Of a stretch of 64,000 nt of DNA, positions 19,608 to 28,358 are shown one piece after another; position 1 is the stretch's first letter, and each line of letters opens with the position of its first letter. The position numbers and the translations under genes were made by a program. Origin of the DNA: Serratia sp. Ag1 (GTDB taxonomy: Bacteria > Pseudomonadota > Gammaproteobacteria > Enterobacterales > Enterobacteriaceae); the NCBI RefSeq assembly GCF_000743355.1, contig NZ_JQEI01000001.1, positions 1 to 64,000 on the forward strand, read 5' to 3'. The notes under the pieces are model-generated. The model saw only the letters and a program-made list of their open reading frames with translations, ran no database searches and was not told where the DNA came from.

Positions 19608-19643
19608 TAGCCTATCGGGTTATTCCATCAGGACGATAGGCTA
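19608..19643 (-). promoter_or_regulatory. intra-operon stem-loop between prfH and RNA ligase genes
   Basis: A perfect 10-bp inverted repeat (TAGCCTATCG, 19608-19617, with CGATAGGCTA, 19634-19643) with a 16-base loop lies in the 84-bp gap. No T tract follows on the minus strand, so it is more likely an mRNA processing or stability element than a terminator. Confidence 0.6.
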
Positions 19644-19672
19644 TTTATGACTACTCGCCATTAACGCGCGGA

Positions 19673-20290
19673 TTATTGGGATGGCGTGAAGTCATTCCCT
19701 TTAAAAATACGCACAGGCGCTCCACGAATAATTTGGTGATGAAACATCCATCGTTGGGCACGTTGTTCATCCAACTGCTGTTGTTCGAGTTGTTCCAACC
19801 GATGCGCGATCAGTAAACACGCCAAACGTTTATTCGCATGCTGACTGCGTTCCGTCTGCACCTTAACACTAATTCCGCTGGCAATATGGGTAGCGCGAAT
19901 CGCTGATTCCGTTTTATTCACGTGTTGCCCACCAGGGCCGGATGATTTCAAGGTTTCAAAACGAATCTCGCTTTCTCTTGGTATGGTTGCCGGAGAAAAA
20001 CGCGCAGCCCCAATAAACCAGTTCTTTCTGGCACGCCCTTTACGCCATGGACTTTCGCAGATCCACTGCAAAGTTCCACACCAGCGCTCAGCCAACTGTT
20101 CGGCTGATGTGCCACTGAGCATCAACAACACCGAGCGCAATGTTCCCGCCTGGCGTCCGTTTTCCCGCTCAACTTCGTGCAGTTCTACCTGCATAGCATG
20201 AGCCTCTCGATAAAACTGCCGGAGTGCCAGGCTTACCGCCAGACAGCATTCATCCGGGCCATGGGCGGCAGAAATCTGTAATAGGATCAT
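19673..20290 (-). CDS. prfH: peptide chain release factor H (ribosome rescue)
   Basis: 205 residues, apparently intact, unlike the broken copy of E. coli K-12. The GGQ loop ([19 protein letters not shown] at 120-122) is the peptidyl-tRNA hydrolysis motif, followed by the usual SQHANKRLA segment. PrfH lacks the stop-codon recognition domain of RF1/RF2. Published work on the PrfH-RtcB2 pair indicates that it releases nascent chains from ribosomes cleaved in the 16S decoding centre, after which RtcB2 religates the rRNA. It overlaps rtcB by four bases, so the two are translationally coupled. Confidence 0.93.
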   Translation of the reverse strand: MILLQISAAHGPDECCLAVSLALRQFYREAHAMQVELHEVERENGRQAGTLRSVLLMLSGTSAEQLAERWCGTLQWICESPWRKGRARKNWFIGAARFSPATIPRESEIRFETLKSSGPGGQHVNKTESAIRATHIASGISVKVQTERSQHANKRLACLLIAHRLEQLEQQQLDEQRAQRWMFHHQIIRGAPVRIFKGNDFTPSQ

Positions 20291-21402
20291 TCCTGCCCTC
20301 CGCTGGTTTTATACGTCAGTACCGGTTTCATGCGGGCCAGTAATGTAACCAAGCCAGCCTGTTGCAACGCTCCCACCACGCTATCGATAGGCTTGTAAGC
20401 TTCTGGCGCTTCCTGATAGATCAGTTGTCGATCGCGGCAAATCACCCTGCTGCCAAAACGCGTCCTAGCCAATTGTTCCACGCTAAAACGTGCAGATAGA
20501 CGACCTTTACACTCTGTGCGCATCCATTTACGCCCAGCGCCATGTGCCAGTGAGAACAAACTGCTGGCTGCTGGCAACGGCTGAACCACATAACTGTAAT
20601 CGCCGCGTGAGCCCGGGATCACCACCATCCCTTCGTCAGAAGGGGTAGCACCTTTACGGTGCAGCCAACCCGGTACACCTTCAATAGTGGCCGGTGCTAA
20701 CAGGTTGTGATGAATATCCAGCAGACAATTGCCCACAGTACGCAAGCGCTTCAGTATCCGCCCGGCGATCAATTGCCGGTTGAAAGCAGCGAAGTCCAGC
20801 GCCTGCTGATGCTGTTGCAGATAATCATCCGCCTCTTTGCTATTTTCAAGCAGCCCATGGTGCCCATGTGCGCCAACATGCTGTTCCAATATCGTTTGGC
20901 CCAACCCCCGTGAGCCGCTGTGTACCAGCAGCATCAGGCGCTTTTTATCGAAGATGACATCCGGCTGATATATTTCATCAACCTGTAAAAGCTCGGCAAA
21001 ATGATTACCGCCCCCAATGGTCCCCAAGCTATGCGCATAAGGTGCCAGTGCTGGTGGAATATCACCGAGGATGTCGTCATCCAACGGGCCATCAATATTG
21101 CCCAGATTTTTTTCTAATTTATCCAACGACTGTTTCATGGCAGTTAAATCCGTTTGCCATAATGACATGCCGCAACCGATATCATTACCGATTAACGCTG
21201 GATAAAAACGATGTTGTGAAAAGAAAGCAGCACCCACGGGATAACCGCGGCCCGGATGCAAATCAGGCATCCCGACAACGCGTACCATACTTGGCAGCTT
21301 GGCCGTAATTTCTAATTGCTGGATTGCATTTCCTTCAATCCAGGTGTGTTCCGACGCGATCAATGAAACTCGCGGCGCAACGGAGCGTATAATATTGCCC
21401 AT
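20287..21402 (-). CDS. rtcB: RtcB-type RNA-splicing ligase (RtcB2, PrfH-linked)
   Basis: 371 residues from ATG 21402 ([12 protein letters not shown] six bases upstream); a TTG six bases earlier was rejected. Manganese/GTP site motifs are intact: [15 protein letters not shown] (D74, C77), GGGNHFAEL (H134), HSGSRGLG (H161), a further HH pair at 231-232, [12 protein letters not shown] and LAHGAGR with guanylylated histidine H287. The enzyme joins 3'-phosphate or 2',3'-cyclic phosphate RNA ends to 5'-OH ends. It is shorter than housekeeping RtcB and lacks rtcA/rtcR neighbours; linkage to prfH identifies the RtcB2 group, proposed to mend nuclease-cut 16S rRNA. Confidence 0.93.
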   Translation of the reverse strand: MGNIIRSVAPRVSLIASEHTWIEGNAIQQLEITAKLPSMVRVVGMPDLHPGRGYPVGAAFFSQHRFYPALIGNDIGCGMSLWQTDLTAMKQSLDKLEKNLGNIDGPLDDDILGDIPPALAPYAHSLGTIGGGNHFAELLQVDEIYQPDVIFDKKRLMLLVHSGSRGLGQTILEQHVGAHGHHGLLENSKEADDYLQQHQQALDFAAFNRQLIAGRILKRLRTVGNCLLDIHHNLLAPATIEGVPGWLHRKGATPSDEGMVVIPGSRGDYSYVVQPLPAASSLFSLAHGAGRKWMRTECKGRLSARFSVEQLARTRFGSRVICRDRQLIYQEAPEAYKPIDSVVGALQQAGLVTLLARMKPVLTYKTSGGQE

Positions 21403-21460
21403 AACCAATCCTGATGATTAATTAATATAATTTGGATGTGGCAGGCCGGAACCAGAGCAA

Positions 21461-21516
21461 TATACTCGTCATACTTCAAGTTGCATGTGCGTTGGCTGCA
21501 ACTTATTTAGAGTACA
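21461..21516. repeat. dispersed intergenic palindromic element
   Basis: Ends form an inverted repeat (tatactc...agttgca, 21461-21485, against tgcaact...gagtac, 21497-21515) around a short GTTGGC centre. Related pieces occur at 10721-10747, 26109-26182 and 55270-55305. From memory this family is common between Serratia genes. It lies between the small leader frame and rtcB. Confidence 0.65.
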
Positions 21517-21544
21517 CCTGTACGGCTACGCGGAAAACAGGAAA

Positions 21545-21595
21545 TTAAGCCTGAGAATACGACCTGCAAAGGGTAAACAGTGCTTGATAATTCAT
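21545..21595 (-). CDS. putative 16-residue leader peptide upstream of the RNA-repair operon
   Basis: ATG 21595 opens a 16-codon frame (MNYQALFTLCRSYSQA) ending in TAA at 21545. A perfect AAGGAGGT site lies 5 bases before the ATG. Its first part, TGCAAAGG (21605-21612), can pair over 8 bp with CCTTTGCA (21565-21572) inside codons 8-11 of the same frame. The frame lies between the acnB terminator and rtcB, downstream of a promoter candidate. Translation and function are unproven, and no known leader peptide was recognised. The strength of the ribosome-binding site is the main argument. Confidence 0.4.
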   Translation of the reverse strand: MNYQALFTLCRSYSQA

Positions 21596-21612
21596 GATGT
21601 ACCTCCTTTGCA
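21565..21612 (-). promoter_or_regulatory. hairpin that could mask the leader Shine-Dalgarno
   Basis: An 8-bp perfect inverted repeat (21565-21572 with 21605-21612) with a 32-base loop. In the minus-strand RNA one arm contains part of the AAGGAGG site of the 16-codon frame, so folding would block its translation. Confidence 0.5.
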
Positions 21613-21637
21613 TAATGTGAATGGAAAAAACGCCGCG

Positions 21638-21666
21638 ATAGTAACGATAAATTCTAGAGATAGCAA
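21638..21666 (-). promoter_or_regulatory. sigma-70 promoter candidate for the RNA-repair operon
   Basis: On the minus strand TTGCTA (21666-21661) and TACTAT (21643-21638) are 17 bp apart and lie directly after the acnB terminator. A GC-rich CGCGGCG follows the -10 box, as in promoters under stringent control. Each box matches four of six consensus bases. Confidence 0.45.
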
Positions 21667-21672
21667 GCCAAT

Positions 21673-21699
21673 AAAAAACGGGGATCCAAAAGACCCCCG
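21673..21699 (-). terminator. intrinsic terminator after acnB
   Basis: A GC-rich stem (CGGGGG against CCCCG, extending across a G-T pair) at 21679-21699 is followed on the minus strand by TTTTTT (21678-21673). Confidence 0.85.
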
Positions 21700-21724
21700 C
21701 TAAATATTGGTACAACTTACTGAA

Positions 21725-24322
21725 TTACACTGCAGTCTGGAAAATCACACCGTCAGCTTTTTCAGTATACTGGCTCAGTTGGTCGAAGTTCAGGTAGCGA
21801 TAAGTATCCGCTGCCGTCTTGTCGACCTGCGCCATGTAAGTCTGGTATTCGTCTGGCGTTGGCAGACGGCCCAGCAGCGATGCCACTGCCGCCAGCTCTG
21901 CAGAAGCCAGATAAACGTTAGCACCATTGCCCAAACGATTCGGGAAGTTACGCGTCGAGGTGGAAACCACCGTCGCCCCATCAGCCACACGCGCCTGGTT
22001 ACCCATGCACAGTGAACAACCCGGGATCTCGATACGCGCCCCGCTCTTGCCAAAGACGCTGTAATAGCCCTCTTCGGTCAGTTGAGCCGCATCCATCTTG
22101 GTCGGTGGTGCCACCCACAGACGGGTTGGCAATTGACCTTTGTGCTGATCCAACAGTTTACCCGCCGCGCGGAAGTGGCCGATGTTGGTCATGCAGGAAC
22201 CGATAAATACTTCATCAATCTTGCTGTTGGCCACATCAGAAAGCAGACGCGCGTCGTCCGGATCGTTTGGCGCACACAGGATCGGTTGCTTGATATCGGC
22301 CAGATCGATTTCGATCACTGCCGCATATTCCGCATCCGCATCGCCTTCCAGCAGTTGCGGATCCGCCAACCATTTTTCCATGCCCTGAATACGACGTTCC
22401 AGCGTCCGGCGATCGCCGTAACCCTCAGCGATCATCCACTTCAACATCACGATATTGGAGCTCAGATACTCCTGGATCGGTGCTTTATCCAGTTTGATGG
22501 TACAACCGGCAGCAGAGCGCTCGGCAGAAGCATCTGCCAGTTCGAATGCCTGTTCAACTTTCAGTTCTGGTAAACCTTCGATCTCCAGGATACGACCAGA
22601 GAAGATGTTTTTCTTACCTTTCTTCTCAACAGTCAGCAGCCCTTTTTGGATCGCATAGTAAGGGATGGCGTGCACCAGATCGCGCAGGGTGATCCCCGGC
22701 TGCATTTTACCTTTAAAACGCACCAGCACCGATTCCGGCATATCCAACGGCATCACGCCGGTCGCGGCAGCAAATGCCACCAGGCCAGAACCTGCCGGGA
22801 AGGAAATACCAATTGGGAAACGGGTATGTGAATCACCGCCGGTACCCACGGTATCTGGCAGCAACATACGATTCAGCCAAGAGTGGATAATGCCATCGCC
22901 CGGGCGCAGCGAAACACCGCCACGGTTCATGATAAAGTCCGGTAGAGTGTGATGAGTCGTCACGTCAACCGGCTTAGGATAAGCGGCAGTATGGCAGAAT
23001 GACTGCATCACCAGATCGGCAGAGAAGCCCAGGCAAGCCAGATCTTTCAGCTCATCGCGGGTCATCGGCCCGGTAGTATCCTGTGAACCCACGGAAGTCA
23101 TCTTCGGCTCACAGTATTCACCAGGGCGCACACCCGCTACGCCACAGGCACGGCCAACCATTTTCTGCGCCAGTGAGAAGCCTTTGTTGCTGGCCGCCAC
23201 CGGCTTGGCAATACGGAACACTTCACTGTGCGGCAGACCCAGCGCTTCACGCGCTTTGGTGGTCAAGCCACGGCCAATAATCAATGGAATACGGCCACCG
23301 GCACGCACTTCATCCAGCAGCACGTCGGTTTTCAGCTCGAAGCTGGCCAGCAGTTTGCCGGTTTCATGGTCACGTACCTCACCTTTGTACGGGAAGATGT
23401 CGATCACATCGCCCATATTCAGATTGGACACGTCTACTTCGATCGGCAATGCCCCGGCGTCTTCCATAGTGTTGAAGAAGATTGGTGCAATTTTACCGCC
23501 CAGCACCACACCGCCAGCGCGCTTGTTCGGCACATGAGGGATGTCGTCGCCCATAAACCACAGCACCGAGTTAGTGGCAGATTTACGGGAAGAACCGGTG
23601 CCGACCACGTCACCGACGTAGGCCAGCGGGAAGCCTTTCTTGTTTAACTGTTCGATCTGCTTGATCGGGCCAACGCTGCCCGGCTGATCGGGATTGATGC
23701 CGTCACGTTCGTTTTTCAGCATCGCCAGCGCATGCAACGGAATATCCGGGCGCGACCAGGCATCCTGCGCCGGGGACAAATCGTCGGTATTGGTTTCACC
23801 GGTCACTTTGAACACGGTAACGGTGAGCTTTTCTGCCAATGGCTGGCGCGACAGATACCATTCTGCATCGGCCCAAGACTGCATGATCTGTTTGGCATGC
23901 GGGTTGCCCGCTTTGGCTTTCTCTTCTACATCGTAGAAGTTATCGAACATCAACAGCGTGTGGGACAATGCTTTGGCAGCGATCGGTGCCAGTTTGGCGT
24001 TATCCAACGCGTCGATCAGGGGATGAATGTTGTAACCGCCCTGCATGGTGCCTAACAGTTCAACGGCTTTTTCGGGGGTAACCAGGGGAGAAGTGGCATC
24101 GCCTTTGGCGATAGCAGCCAGAAAACCTGCTTTGACATAGGCGGCTTCATCGACGCCCGGTGGTACACGGTTAATCAGCAGGTCTAACAGAAATTCTTCT
24201 TCGCCTTTTGGCGGATTTTTTAATGATTCAACCAGCGCTGCCATTTGTGTCGCATCTAATGGCTTAGGGACGATGCCCTCTGCAGCACGCTCGGCCACGT
24301 GCTTACGGTATTCTTCTAGCAC
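21725..24322 (-). CDS. acnB: aconitate hydratase B
   Basis: 865 residues from a GTG start at 24322 ([16 protein letters not shown]), five bases after a GAGGAGA site; this gives exactly the E. coli AcnB length. An in-frame extension to 24523 was rejected. Iron-sulfur ligand cysteines are visible in [11 protein letters not shown] and GCSLCMGNQ. It interconverts citrate and isocitrate in the TCA cycle and can act as an mRNA-binding protein when its cluster is lost. The usual upstream neighbours (lpd, aceEF, pdhR) are missing; guaC is adjacent. Confidence 0.96.
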   Translation of the reverse strand: MLEEYRKHVAERAAEGIVPKPLDATQMAALVESLKNPPKGEEEFLLDLLINRVPPGVDEAAYVKAGFLAAIAKGDATSPLVTPEKAVELLGTMQGGYNIHPLIDALDNAKLAPIAAKALSHTLLMFDNFYDVEEKAKAGNPHAKQIMQSWADAEWYLSRQPLAEKLTVTVFKVTGETNTDDLSPAQDAWSRPDIPLHALAMLKNERDGINPDQPGSVGPIKQIEQLNKKGFPLAYVGDVVGTGSSRKSATNSVLWFMGDDIPHVPNKRAGGVVLGGKIAPIFFNTMEDAGALPIEVDVSNLNMGDVIDIFPYKGEVRDHETGKLLASFELKTDVLLDEVRAGGRIPLIIGRGLTTKAREALGLPHSEVFRIAKPVAASNKGFSLAQKMVGRACGVAGVRPGEYCEPKMTSVGSQDTTGPMTRDELKDLACLGFSADLVMQSFCHTAAYPKPVDVTTHHTLPDFIMNRGGVSLRPGDGIIHSWLNRMLLPDTVGTGGDSHTRFPIGISFPAGSGLVAFAAATGVMPLDMPESVLVRFKGKMQPGITLRDLVHAIPYYAIQKGLLTVEKKGKKNIFSGRILEIEGLPELKVEQAFELADASAERSAAGCTIKLDKAPIQEYLSSNIVMLKWMIAEGYGDRRTLERRIQGMEKWLADPQLLEGDADAEYAAVIEIDLADIKQPILCAPNDPDDARLLSDVANSKIDEVFIGSCMTNIGHFRAAGKLLDQHKGQLPTRLWVAPPTKMDAAQLTEEGYYSVFGKSGARIEIPGCSLCMGNQARVADGATVVSTSTRNFPNRLGNGANVYLASAELAAVASLLGRLPTPDEYQTYMAQVDKTAADTYRYLNFDQLSQYTEKADGVIFQTAV

Positions 24323-24694
24323 GACTTTCTCCTCGCTCTCATTGTCATTTATGGTGCCTGGAGTTTTATACCTTTCATTGTTCGAGTTGCGCTGTTTTGG
24401 CTTCAAGCATGAAGGGCATAATACTGACGGGGCACTGCTGTCGATATCCTGGACTGTAAGGTACAGTGCCCGGTTCCGCTCAGCCAGCATATCAGGATCT
24501 GGAACGCTTGTTAATTCGTTCACATAAAAGCAACATTAAATCTTTGCTGAATCGTTGAGTACAGCGTAATCAGCTGCAACGTAAGCGTGGCAGACTGACT
24601 AAAAAAGCCCAGCAAACTGAGCACAACATAAAGTCCATGTTTTTACAATGGTTACTGATTGCAATAATGAGGAAAGTTTACGAACCGTAGGCGC
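24323..24694. other. acnB leader and upstream region with a long inverted repeat
   Basis: No gene was found between the acnB start and the guaC terminator. The region holds a perfect 8-bp inverted repeat, GGGCACTG (24430-24437) with CAGTGCCC (24464-24471), around a 26-base loop, about 108 bases upstream of the acnB start. It may be a leader structure or operator. The promoter was not pinpointed. Confidence 0.5.
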
Positions 24695-24719
24695 AAAAAA
24701 ACCGCCATTACGACGGTTT
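24695..24719 (-). terminator. intrinsic terminator after guaC
   Basis: On the minus strand the sequence AACCG ... CGGTT (24718-24700) is followed by a run of T's (24701-24695). It lies 40 bp past the guaC stop. Confidence 0.8.
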
Positions 24720-24758
24720 ATTTGTATCTAATCGGGCTTAATAAAGATAAGCCAGAGC

Positions 24759-25802
24759 TTATTTGCTACCGAAAACCCGATTTTCCTGCTCTGCAACGCG
24801 AATGAAGGTGGTACGCTTGGTCAGCTCTTTCAAACGCTCGGCACCCACATAAGTACAGGCAGAACGCAGGCCACCCAGAATATCGCGCACGGTAAACTCA
24901 ACTTCACCACGCAGTGGCAACCTGACGGTTTTACCTTCTGCAGCACGATACCCGGCAACACCGCCAACGTGGCGTTTCATCGCAGACTCAGAACTCATGC
25001 CATAGAACAGCATGAATTTTTCACCGTTTTCTTCCACGACGGTTCCTTCGCATTCATCGTGGCCCGCCAGCATACCGCCGAGCATCACAAAGTCTGCACC
25101 GCCGCCAAACGCTTTGGCAACATCGCCCGGCACAGAACAGCCGCCATCGCTGACAATCTGACCACCGAGGCCGTGTGCCGCATCGGCGCACTCGATCACG
25201 GCAGAAAGTTGCGGGTAGCCTACACCGGTTTTCACTCGGGTGGTACAGACAGAGCCTGGGCCGATCCCTACTTTCACGATATCGGCACCCGATAGAATCA
25301 GTTCTTCTACCATTTCACCAGTCACCACATTACCGGCACAGATCACATGATTTGGGCAGGCTTCGCGCGCTTTTTGCAGGAAGGCAACAAAGTGCTCAGA
25401 GTAGCCGTTTGCTACGTCGATGCAGATGAATTTCAGCCCCGAGGATAAAGCCAGAATTTGTTTCATTTTCACAAAATCGGCTTCAGAAGTACCGGTAGAC
25501 ACCATGACATGGCGTAGAGTGGATTCAGGCACCCGTTGTACAAACTCAGCCCATTGCTCAACGGTATAGTGTTTGTGAACAGCGGTGATGATATCGAAAG
25601 ATGCCAGTGCTTCAGCCATGCGGAAGGTGCCAACCGTGTCCATATTAGCGGCAATAATCGGCACACCGGACCAGTTCCAACCTGAATGTTTGAAGGTGAA
25701 CTGGCGTTCCAATTCAACTTCTGAGCGGCTTTTCAGGGTGGAACGCTTTGGGCGGATTAACACATCTTTAAAGCCCAACTTCAAATCTTCTTCAATACGC
25801 AT
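24759..25802 (-). CDS. guaC: GMP reductase
   Basis: 347 residues, the same length as E. coli GuaC. Catalytic cysteine C186 lies in GPGSVCTTR, with IMP-binding [11 protein letters not shown] and SDGGC segments. It reductively deaminates GMP to IMP with NADPH, returning guanine nucleotides to the adenine branch. It is divergent from coaE, as in E. coli. Confidence 0.97.
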   Translation of the reverse strand: MRIEEDLKLGFKDVLIRPKRSTLKSRSEVELERQFTFKHSGWNWSGVPIIAANMDTVGTFRMAEALASFDIITAVHKHYTVEQWAEFVQRVPESTLRHVMVSTGTSEADFVKMKQILALSSGLKFICIDVANGYSEHFVAFLQKAREACPNHVICAGNVVTGEMVEELILSGADIVKVGIGPGSVCTTRVKTGVGYPQLSAVIECADAAHGLGGQIVSDGGCSVPGDVAKAFGGGADFVMLGGMLAGHDECEGTVVEENGEKFMLFYGMSSESAMKRHVGGVAGYRAAEGKTVRLPLRGEVEFTVRDILGGLRSACTYVGAERLKELTKRTTFIRVAEQENRVFGSK

Positions 25803-26217
25803 GACTAATCATTTCCTGGTTTTTGGCGACGGATCGCAGGGTATATCCTATGAATTTCAAGCGGTGGCTTGAAAGGCGACGGGTAGATTAATGCCAGTTC
25901 CAGTGACGCTATCATACGCACTAATAATCGATCGGCAAGACTGCGATTTCGCCTTTATTTACGCTACAATCCCATAAATTTACCTGCGACATTGCAATGT
26001 GATTTCTGCCTCATTTTCTCCACCTTTATCCCGCTTTGGCAGAGTGATATTCTGTAGCAAGCGGTAATATACTCGCGTTAATATACGATCGCTTTATGAT
26101 TCGTCTATGCTCGACATACTTCAGGTCGTGTATGGGTTGGCTGTGCCCGTTCATCACGCCACTCGAATTATTCAGCGTATTAATTTTTTTGGTGAATATC
26201 AGGATGTCTCCCATACC
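25803..26217. other. guaC-coaE divergent intergenic region
   Basis: 415 bp holding the two opposing promoters, not pinpointed, and a degenerate copy of the dispersed repeat at 26109-26182. An open frame starting at 26107 is only an in-frame extension of coaE through this repeat. Confidence 0.6.
26109..26182. repeat. degenerate copy of dispersed intergenic element
   Basis: Shares the cgacatacttca, gttggctg and actcgaattattcagcgtat blocks of the family seen at 21461-21516. It ends 35 bp before coaE. Confidence 0.55.
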
Positions 26218-26832
26218 ATGTCCTATATTGTTGCATTAACAGGTGGTATCGGCAGCGGGAAGTCGACCGTTGCAGACGCTTTTGCGCGCCTCGGAGTGCC
26301 TATCGTTGATGCTGATGTGATTGCCCGGCAGGTTGTTGAACCAGAAACCCCAGCATTAGCCGCTATTTCTGCACATTTTGGTAAAGAAATGTTGCTGGCG
26401 GACGGTTCACTCAACCGCTCAGCGTTACGCCAGCGTATCTTTAGTCATCCTGACGAAAAAACCTGGCTTAACCAACTCCTGCATCCGCTGATTCACCAGG
26501 AAACCCGACGTCAATTGGCAACGATCAATAGCCCCTATGCACTTTGGGTGGTGCCATTGCTGGTAGAAAACCATCTTCAAGATCTTGCCAATCGTGTTTT
26601 GGTTGTTGATGTTGATCCCGAGACACAACTCGCCAGAACCATCGCCCGTGACGGCATCAGCCGCCAACAGGCACAAGACATTTTGTCTGCACAAGCCACG
26701 CGTGAACAGCGCCTGGCGGTTGCCGACGACGTTATTGACAACAGCGGCACAGCTCAGGGAATCGAGCCCTGTGTCGCCGCACTGCATCGCCGCTACCTTG
26801 AGCTGGCCATGCCTGCGACCCGAAAGGATTAA
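26218..26832 (+). CDS. coaE: dephospho-CoA kinase
   Basis: 204 residues from ATG 26218 ([17 protein letters not shown]), the family start. P-loop GGIGSGKST lies at 9-17 and the [12 protein letters not shown] motif follows. It phosphorylates the 3'-OH of dephospho-CoA in the last step of coenzyme A synthesis. It is the first gene of the coaE-zapD-yacG operon, 5 bp before zapD. Confidence 0.97.
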   Translation: MSYIVALTGGIGSGKSTVADAFARLGVPIVDADVIARQVVEPETPALAAISAHFGKEMLLADGSLNRSALRQRIFSHPDEKTWLNQLLHPLIHQETRRQLATINSPYALWVVPLLVENHLQDLANRVLVVDVDPETQLARTIARDGISRQQAQDILSAQATREQRLAVADDVIDNSGTAQGIEPCVAALHRRYLELAMPATRKD

Positions 26833-26837
26833 AATGA

Positions 26838-27590
26838 ATGAGTGATGCCTCTCTAACCGTTCTCTTTGAACACCCGTTGAATGAAAAAATGCGTACCTGG
26901 CTGCGAATCGAGTTTTTACTGCAGCAATTGCATAGCCAAAGAACATTAAGCGAGACCGCTAGCGCTCTGACCTTTTTCCGCACCGTCGCAGATCTGTTGG
27001 ATGTATTAGAACGTGGTGAAGTCCGTACCGAACTGTTGAAAGAACTGGAACGCCAGCAGCAAAAATTACTGCAATGGGCCGAAGTCCCCGGCGTAGACAT
27101 GTCGCGGGTCAATCAGTTACGCAGTCAGTTGAAAGCGCGTGCATCCTCATTGATGTCTGCTCCACGTATGGGGCAGGCTTTGCGTGAAGATCGTCTGATC
27201 AGCCTGGTGCGCCAGCGTTTAAGTATTCCAGGCGGCTGTTGCAGTTTTGATTTACCAACGCTGCATATATGGATGCACGTTGCTCAATATGAACGTGATG
27301 ACGACGTTGCAGCTTGGCTTGAAACTCTGGAGCCGCTGCATCAGGCACTGTCCATGGTATTGGAGCTAGTGCGTCAGGCTGGGGCATTTCGTAACCAAAT
27401 CAGTTTGAACGGCTTCTTTCAGGACAACGCCGAAGGAGCGGATCTGCTACGTTTAAAGATAGATCTGGATTACCAGCTCTACCCGCAGATTTCCGGCCAT
27501 AAAACGCGTTACGCTATCCGTTTCCTGCCGTTAGACAGTGAAAACGGTATGGTTCCTGAGCGTTTAAACTTTGAGCTAGCCTGCTGCTAA
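26838..27590 (+). CDS. zapD: cell division protein ZapD
   Basis: 250 residues, closely matching E. coli ZapD ([19 protein letters not shown] near the start, [19 protein letters not shown] in the middle, NFELACC at the end). It binds the C-terminal tail of FtsZ and cross-links protofilaments at the Z-ring. An AAGGA site precedes the ATG. Confidence 0.96.
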   Translation: MSDASLTVLFEHPLNEKMRTWLRIEFLLQQLHSQRTLSETASALTFFRTVADLLDVLERGEVRTELLKELERQQQKLLQWAEVPGVDMSRVNQLRSQLKARASSLMSAPRMGQALREDRLISLVRQRLSIPGGCCSFDLPTLHIWMHVAQYERDDDVAAWLETLEPLHQALSMVLELVRQAGAFRNQISLNGFFQDNAEGADLLRLKIDLDYQLYPQISGHKTRYAIRFLPLDSENGMVPERLNFELACC

Positions 27591-27637
27591 GACACTGAAA
27601 TAAAGCTTTCGCCCGTTGAGGGAAGTGAGGAAGACAC

Positions 27638-27829
27638 ATGACGACGGTAGTAAAGTGCCCAACCTGTGGCAAAGGCGTGGTTTGGGGGGAAATCAGCCCT
27701 TTTCGCCCTTTCTGCTGCAAACGTTGCCAACTGATCGATCTTGGTGAATGGGCCGATGAAGAGAAACGCATTCCAAGTAGTGGCGATCTCTCGGACACTG
27801 AAGATTGGAGTGAGAAAGACGATCACTGA
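27638..27829 (+). CDS. yacG: DNA gyrase inhibitor YacG
   Basis: 63 residues with a zinc-finger pattern C7-x2-C10 ... C26-x3-C30 (CPTC, FCCKRC) and the QLIDLGEW segment of the YacG family. E. coli YacG binds GyrB and blocks gyrase DNA binding. It is the third gene of the coaE operon and converges with mutT. Confidence 0.95.
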   Translation: MTTVVKCPTCGKGVVWGEISPFRPFCCKRCQLIDLGEWADEEKRIPSSGDLSDTEDWSEKDDH

Positions 27830-27871
27830 TCGTGTGTGATGATAGCGGCCTGGCACTACCAGGCCGAAAAA

Positions 27872-28276
27872 TCATTGCGCCGCACTGGCCTGCGTGACCA
27901 ACAAATTGATAATGCTGGCATTGGCCTCTGGAAATTCAGCCTCACGCAAATCCGCCTGCTTAACCCAACGCATCGGCTGACCTTCACGGCCATAGGGCTC
28001 CCCCTGCCAATCTTCTACCAAATAGAAGTTCAGCGTCACAACCCGATCGGTAAAATGATGCTCCAGTACGTCCAGCAATTCTAGCTGATGTACGTCAATA
28101 CCCGTTTCTTCCAGCAACTCGCGGCGTAATGCCTGCTCTGGCGTTTCCCCCTGCTCGATCTTGCCACCAGGGAACTCCCAGAAACCAGCCATATGCGCAT
28201 CGGCAGCACGGCGTGTAATAAAGATTTCCTGCTGCGGGTTACGAATGATACCTACCGCGATATTCAAGTGCTTCAT
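27872..28276 (-). CDS. mutT: 8-oxo-dGTP diphosphatase MutT
   Basis: 134 residues from ATG 28276 (MKHLNIAVGI) with GGGAGA upstream. The Nudix box spans residues 38-60 (G-x5-E-x7-REL-x-EE-x-G), with E53, E56 and E57 as metal ligands. It removes 8-oxo-dGTP from the nucleotide pool. It lies downstream of secA, but a strong terminator sits between the secA stop and its ribosome-binding site, so it depends on read-through or its own promoter. Confidence 0.96.
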   Translation of the reverse strand: MKHLNIAVGIIRNPQQEIFITRRAADAHMAGFWEFPGGKIEQGETPEQALRRELLEETGIDVHQLELLDVLEHHFTDRVVTLNFYLVEDWQGEPYGREGQPMRWVKQADLREAEFPEANASIINLLVTQASAAQ

Positions 28277-28299
28277 CGGATTCTCCCGATCCTTGCGTA

Positions 28300-28329
28300 C
28301 AAAAAAGAGGTTCAGCAAGCTGAACCTCT
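28300..28329 (-). terminator. intrinsic terminator between secA and mutT
   Basis: An 11-bp perfect stem (28306-28316 with 28319-28329) ends in TTTTTT on the minus strand (28305-28300). It lies 29 bp past the secA stop and 24 bp before the mutT start. Confidence 0.88.
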
Positions 28330-28358
28330 ACTACGTTTAGTGACTCACTGCGGCCCGC

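Noticed and set aside
21403-21470. Sigma-54 promoter upstream of rtcB, as in E. coli rtcBA
   Set aside because: No TGGCA-N-TTGC pair with proper spacing on the minus strand and no rtcR gene nearby.
24323-24523. 67-residue N-terminal extension of AcnB
   Set aside because: The GTG at 24322 has a strong ribosome-binding site and gives the exact family length.
26107-26217. In-frame extension of coaE
   Set aside because: It translates the dispersed repeat; ATG 26218 is the family start.
27846-27866. Hairpin between yacG and mutT as a terminator
   Set aside because: The 8-bp stem is real, but the A/T run lies on the wrong side for either transcript, so it was not called a terminator.
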